This document shows, one piece after another, positions 45,030 through 48,843 of a DNA stretch of 48,843 nucleotides. Position numbers and translations under genes: made by a program. The notes below the pieces were generated by a model, which had not been told where the DNA came from, searched no databases, and saw only the letters and a list, made by a program, of their open reading frames with translations. The stretch spans positions 1 to 48,843 of the forward strand of contig JHXJ01000024.1 in assembly GCA_000621765.1 (NCBI GenBank), in the 5' to 3' direction. The stretch's first letter is position 1. Every line of letters begins with the position of its first letter. The DNA comes from Ruminococcaceae bacterium AB4001 (lineage in GTDB: Bacteria > Bacillota > Clostridia > Saccharofermentanales > Saccharofermentanaceae).

Positions 45030-47348
45030 TTATTCCGGTCTGAATTTTCCGGCTGCCTTTTTGAAATTTACAAGCTTATCCGTTTCCTTGACGAGTTCCC
45101 TGAGTTTTGTGTAAGGCGAATATCTTACCGTCACTTCAAATCCGGCAAACGGCAGTCCCAAAGCCTCGCTGTCCTTCCTGAGCGCATCGGTAAGTTCCTT
45201 ATACTGCGCGATAAGACCGCATGGCCAGTTTGCCCCGCACTTTAATTCTTCCGACCCGTCCCTGACGGTTATATTGCCTGCCGGGATCAGCGTTTCCGCG
45301 CCCGTAAGGCTTACGAAAATATCGTATCTGCCTTCTTCCAGCAGGAATTTGCCGTACTCTTCATCGAAATAGGAAAGCTCACCCGGATCGATCGTGACTG
45401 TCAGTTTCCGGCTGCTCCCCGCCTTTATCAGCTCCTTTTTAAACCCCTTGAGTTCAAAGGGCGCGCGGGGCGTCAGAGGCTTCTTTTTCGAGACATAGAC
45501 CTGAAGCACTGCCTTGCCATCGATCCTGCTCTTATTACTGATATCAGCGGTAACGCTTATCTTTCCGCCCCTCATGTATGATGAAGCACCATCTATCTCA
45601 AACTTCGAATAGGAAAGTCCGTATCCGAACGGATAGAGCACTTTCATGTCACGCTTCGCGTAGCCCCTGTAACCGACATATATATCCTCACCATATGTGC
45701 AGGTCAGGCTGTCGGGATAACAGAGATATGCGGGAGTATCCTTATACGAACGGGGGAAAGTGCAAGGCAGGGCGCCTGAAGGATTAACCTTGCCAAAAAG
45801 GATGTCAGCCATGGCCTTTCCGCCCATCATGCCGGGATAGAATACGGCAAATACGGAATTCAAATGCTCTTCAAGACCTTCCAGATCAACCGGTCCGGGT
45901 ACATTCAGTATCAGGCAGATCCGGCCCTTTCCCTTATCTTTTGCAAGTTTCTTAATAAGTGACACGGTCTCTTTGTTCATTTTGAGATCAGGTCTGTCCG
46001 CACCTTCCGCAGACTCGATCGTCTCGATCACTATTGCCGTGGCACCTTTCCGGAATGCCTCCCGATCCTTATAAAGCACGTTCCCGCTTCCAAGGACGGA
46101 GCCAAGCTCTGAAGAGAGCACCGTCGTCCTGTCGGTAAATACCTGTGCGCTCCCTGTTCCGTAGTCCCTGAAGCGGTCCGGTCCGAAGAAAACCACCTTT
46201 GCAGTGTTCTTAAGCGGCAGTCCGCCTTTGTTTTTGAGCATGACAATGCCCTCGCAGGCAGCTTTGTAAGCAGCCTTGTCACCGGCCTTCTTATATTTCC
46301 CGGCTGTCAGTTCAGAAGGCGCTTTGCCGCCGGCAAACCGGTCGATCAGTTTGAGGACTCTTAACGCTGCTCCGTCGAGATCCTTCAAGGGAAGCCTGCC
46401 GTCTTCCACTGCCTTTACGATGTCCGAGGGATCCCACGGACCGGGCATGAAAAGATCCTGGCCCGAAGCCGCCGAATCACCGGTCTTCCCGGTGCATGCC
46501 GACCAGTCGGTCACCGTGACACCCTCATAACCCCATTCTTTCCTTAACACATCCTTGAGCAGCCAGGGATTATCGGTACACTTCCTGCCGTTGATCATTG
46601 GGTAAGCTGTCATGAGCGTCGAAGCAACCTTGCTGCAGGCTTCAAAGGCCGGAAAATATATCTCCCTTAATGTCCTCATGCGTATCAGTTCATTTATGAA
46701 ATTGCGGTTGATCTCAAGATTGTTGCACGCGAAATGCTTGACATCCGATGCGACTCCCATATCCTCAACGCCTCTGCACATCTCAGGCGCAAGGCTCTTT
46801 GCAAGAAACGGATCTTCGGAATAACCTTCAAAGAAACGCCCGCAGACAGGCTCTCTCAGGATATTCACATTTGGGGTCCCCAGAAGCACGCCCACGCGGT
46901 AGACGAGAGCCTCCATTCCCAGAGCCCTGCCCGTCTCATAGACCACTTCGGGATCCCATGTCGAACCGAGAAGTATCCCCGGAGGATAACATCCGGGGGC
47001 AACATCTATCCCGCCTTTGTAATCAGTCAGAAGGACATCTATCTTATCCCTTAACTCCTTCTCCCTCTTAGTGAGCCTTTCAGTCTCATAGAAATAATGG
47101 ATGACATTATAGAGTTCGCCGAATCCGTAATCTTTCGAAACATCCGTAAACTCATGCATCAGGAGATGCTCGTAATTAATTCCCGTGCCGCCGTCCTGCA
47201 TGTTGAGTTCAGGGATGAACCCGGCGGCGGACTCAAACCCGCCTATCGAAAAAGCGGTCGTCCCGCAAAGAAGCCTTGCCTTGTCGGCAACTGTCATGTT
47301 GTTCAGCAGTTTCTTAATATCCAATTTCCTAATGAAATAACCTTTCAA
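45030..47348 (-). CDS. Glycoside hydrolase family 3 (beta-glucosidase-like)
   Basis: A protein of about 772 residues with GH3 N-terminal TIM barrel, C-terminal alpha/beta sandwich and a fibronectin-III-like end. The likely nucleophile Asp281 is in VTVTDWSA; substrate contacts GRFFEGYSEDP (170-180) and KHF (204-206) are present. There is no signal peptide, so it probably acts in the cytoplasm on imported oligosaccharides. The start is uncertain: the annotated codon is TTG at 47346-47348, and a TTG at 47324 or an ATT preceded by AAAGG are alternatives. It lies 48 bases after the wall-binding protein gene. Specificity (glucoside, xyloside or other) is not determinable. Confidence 0.92.
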   Translation of the reverse strand: MKGYFIRKLDIKKLLNNMTVADKARLLCGTTAFSIGGFESAAGFIPELNMQDGGTGINYEHLLMHEFTDVSKDYGFGELYNVIHYFYETERLTKREKELRDKIDVLLTDYKGGIDVAPGCYPPGILLGSTWDPEVVYETGRALGMEALVYRVGVLLGTPNVNILREPVCGRFFEGYSEDPFLAKSLAPEMCRGVEDMGVASDVKHFACNNLEINRNFINELIRMRTLREIYFPAFEACSKVASTLMTAYPMINGRKCTDNPWLLKDVLRKEWGYEGVTVTDWSACTGKTGDSAASGQDLFMPGPWDPSDIVKAVEDGRLPLKDLDGAALRVLKLIDRFAGGKAPSELTAGKYKKAGDKAAYKAACEGIVMLKNKGGLPLKNTAKVVFFGPDRFRDYGTGSAQVFTDRTTVLSSELGSVLGSGNVLYKDREAFRKGATAIVIETIESAEGADRPDLKMNKETVSLIKKLAKDKGKGRICLILNVPGPVDLEGLEEHLNSVFAVFYPGMMGGKAMADILFGKVNPSGALPCTFPRSYKDTPAYLCYPDSLTCTYGEDIYVGYRGYAKRDMKVLYPFGYGLSYSKFEIDGASSYMRGGKISVTADISNKSRIDGKAVLQVYVSKKKPLTPRAPFELKGFKKELIKAGSSRKLTVTIDPGELSYFDEEYGKFLLEEGRYDIFVSLTGAETLIPAGNITVRDGSEELKCGANWPCGLIAQYKELTDALRKDSEALGLPFAGFEVTVRYSPYTKLRELVKETDKLVNFKKAAGKFRPE

Positions 47349-47396
47349 AATATAACCGGTTTGAATAAACGCACTCTGAAGATCAGCAGTCTTTCC

Positions 47397-48843
47397 TTAG
47401 GGATTCAGACATATGCCCTCGCTGTCAAACTCATATGCCTTTCCGTTTATGGTAACTGTTGTGGAGCAGGCCATAACACCGTCAGTACCGAACCAATACC
47501 AATTTCCATCTATCTCAGCCCATCTGGTGGCCATTGCTCCGTTATCCTTAAGATAATAAGTCTTGTCACCCTCATATTGGAATTCGCCGCTGGTCATGAC
47601 CCCTACAACATCAAAGTAGTACCATTTTTCGCCGTCTTTGAACCAGCCTGTCTTAGCTGCTCCGGATGAGGGATCGAAATAATACCATTCACCGTCTATC
47701 TTGTTCCAGCCTGTAGCCATGGAACCGTCTTTCGTAAAATAGTATGTATACTCATTCTCATCATAGAATGTACCGCTAAACATAATGCCGTCTTCACCGA
47801 GATAGAACCACTTACCATTGATCTTGTTCCATCCGTCTGTTTTCATAACACCGGTCGAAGGATCGAAATAATACCAGTAATCGTCCACTTTCTGCCAGCC
47901 TGTAGCCATGTAGCCGTCTTTCGTAAAATAGTATGTATAGTCATTCTCATCATAGAATGTACCGCTAAACATAATGCCGTCTTCACCGAGATAGAACCAC
48001 TTACCATTGATCTTGTTCCATCCGTCTGTTTTCATAACACCGGTCGAAGGATCGAAATAATACCAGTAATCGTCCACTTTCTGCCAACCTTTAGCAAAAG
48101 TGCCTTCTTCCGTAATATAGTATGTCTTGTCATCCTCGCAATAGAATGCGGATGACCACATAGTACCATCGTCATAAAAGAGATATCTCTTGCCGTTGAT
48201 CTCGAACCATCCGCCCTTTCTCATTTCACCGGATGAAGGATCGAAATAGTACCATTCGTCATCTACCCTGGCCCATCCTGTAACCATGGCGCCCGAATCT
48301 GTCAGATAATATATCCTGGTGCCTTCTTCGTGCCAGCCTGTCACCATCATGCCTTCAATGTCAACGTAATACCATTTGTTCTTATACCGGAACCATCTGT
48401 TCTCTACCAGCTTGCCTTCTTCATCGAAGTAAAACCAGTTATCATCGTATTCATACCAGCCCGGTCCGTGAGGAGCATAAGTATATGTATAAGTAACATC
48501 TTCCGTGATTACCGTTTTTTCATCCGGTACAACATCCCACTCACCTTCAACGAATGCGAAGTCAGGCATATTGCCGGCAGAAGGGATCATCTCTGCCGTA
48601 AGTTTCATATCATCGCCTTCAAGTGTTACAACGATTTCATCTGATGACTCGTCATTCCATGCGCCGTTGACCACTACGAATCTTACTGTATAGGTGACAG
48701 GTATCTTGACCGCATCCGGAACAGCGATCTCCACATCGGCCTCCGGTATTCCGAAAACCAGTACAGCACCATCACCTACTTTTGTTACGGTAATGCCGTT
48801 GCTCGTAATATCTTCAAAATCCTCGAAATAGTAACCGGTATCT
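47397..48843 (-). CDS. Surface protein with wall-binding repeats (5' end outside the window)
   Basis: The frame is open to the right edge, so the true start lies outside; the GTG at 48732-48734 is internal. At least 481 residues are visible. The N-terminal part of the fragment (YYFEDFEDITSNGITV onward, then VRFVVVNGAWND and VEGEWDVVPDE) looks like a beta-sandwich and MucBP or Listeria-Bacteroides-type repeat domain. About a dozen choline-binding-like aromatic repeats follow (WYYFDPSTGVMKTDGW type), and the C-terminus YEFDSEGICLNP resembles that of the protein at 11965-13338. A catalytic domain could lie off the edge. No clear terminator follows, so cotranscription with the GH3 gene is possible. 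Confidence 0.85.
   Translation of the reverse strand, partial: DTGYYFEDFEDITSNGITVTKVGDGAVLVFGIPEADVEIAVPDAVKIPVTYTVRFVVVNGAWNDESSDEIVVTLEGDDMKLTAEMIPSAGNMPDFAFVEGEWDVVPDEKTVITEDVTYTYTYAPHGPGWYEYDDNWFYFDEEGKLVENRWFRYKNKWYYVDIEGMMVTGWHEEGTRIYYLTDSGAMVTGWARVDDEWYYFDPSSGEMRKGGWFEINGKRYLFYDDGTMWSSAFYCEDDKTYYITEEGTFAKGWQKVDDYWYYFDPSTGVMKTDGWNKINGKWFYLGEDGIMFSGTFYDENDYTYYFTKDGYMATGWQKVDDYWYYFDPSTGVMKTDGWNKINGKWFYLGEDGIMFSGTFYDENEYTYYFTKDGSMATGWNKIDGEWYYFDPSSGAAKTGWFKDGEKWYYFDVVGVMTSGEFQYEGDKTYYLKDNGAMATRWAEIDGNWYWFGTDGVMACSTTVTINGKAYEFDSEGICLNP
47713..48090. repeat. 189-nt near-identical tandem duplication within the wall-binding gene
   Basis: The segments 47713-47901 and 47902-48090 differ at only a few positions. 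Each encodes 63 residues, three wall-binding repeats, so the frame is kept. Such low divergence indicates recent duplication or ongoing homogenisation. Confidence 0.9.

Overview
The window looks like a chromosomal segment of an anaerobic Clostridia-type Bacillota. The evidence is a GatCAB amidotransferase operon, a tRNA-Trp T-box on trpEG, type III glutamine synthetase, an ammonium channel fused to a PII domain, a two-subunit glutamate synthase beside a GltC-like LysR regulator, and secreted proteins with SH3/NlpC-P60 or choline-binding-like wall repeats. Ribosome binding sites are mostly AGGAGG-like. Nearly every gene lies on the minus strand; exceptions are the LysR regulator (28941-29828) and a probable structured RNA (71-254).

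Layout, left to right. (1) 1-3480: the RNA candidate, then two paralogous SH3/NlpC-P60 wall hydrolases, each with its own promoter. (2) 3529-11702: rpoB-rpoC, transcribed from a consensus promoter and not preceded by rplL. (3) 11735-13516: an unusual phased repeat and a secreted wall-binding protein. (4) 13542-19292: nitrogen assimilation, with amt-PII and glnN as one transcript followed by pyrG. (5) 19511-22492: an apparently accessory island with a radical SAM/SPASM enzyme translationally coupled to a 35-residue peptide (a probable RiPP system), a broken gene and an unknown membrane protein. (6) 22704-29828: gltB-gltD and the divergent LysR gene. (7) 29905-32295: trpE-trpG under a T-box. (8) 32415-40642: an octamer array, a lipoprotein, and the operon gatC-gatA-gatB-corC-HAD phosphatase-foldase. 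(9) 40788-48843: repeats, two paralogous foldases, UDP-galactopyranose mutase, a GH3 glycosidase, and a wall-binding protein cut by the right edge.

The nitrogen genes work together. Amt imports ammonium, GlnN makes glutamine, GltBD converts glutamine plus 2-oxoglutarate to glutamate, and PyrG, TrpG and GatA use glutamine. The amt and gltB promoters share a closely matching 70-bp architecture with the same T-N11-A LysR box at the same distance from the -10, which suggests one LysR protein controls both.

The most novel items are the radical SAM/peptide pair, the pseudoknotted RNA, the shared LysR promoter, atypical residues in the RpoB rifampicin pocket, and several unexplained intergenic repeat families. 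All calls come from reading the sequence; no database search was possible.
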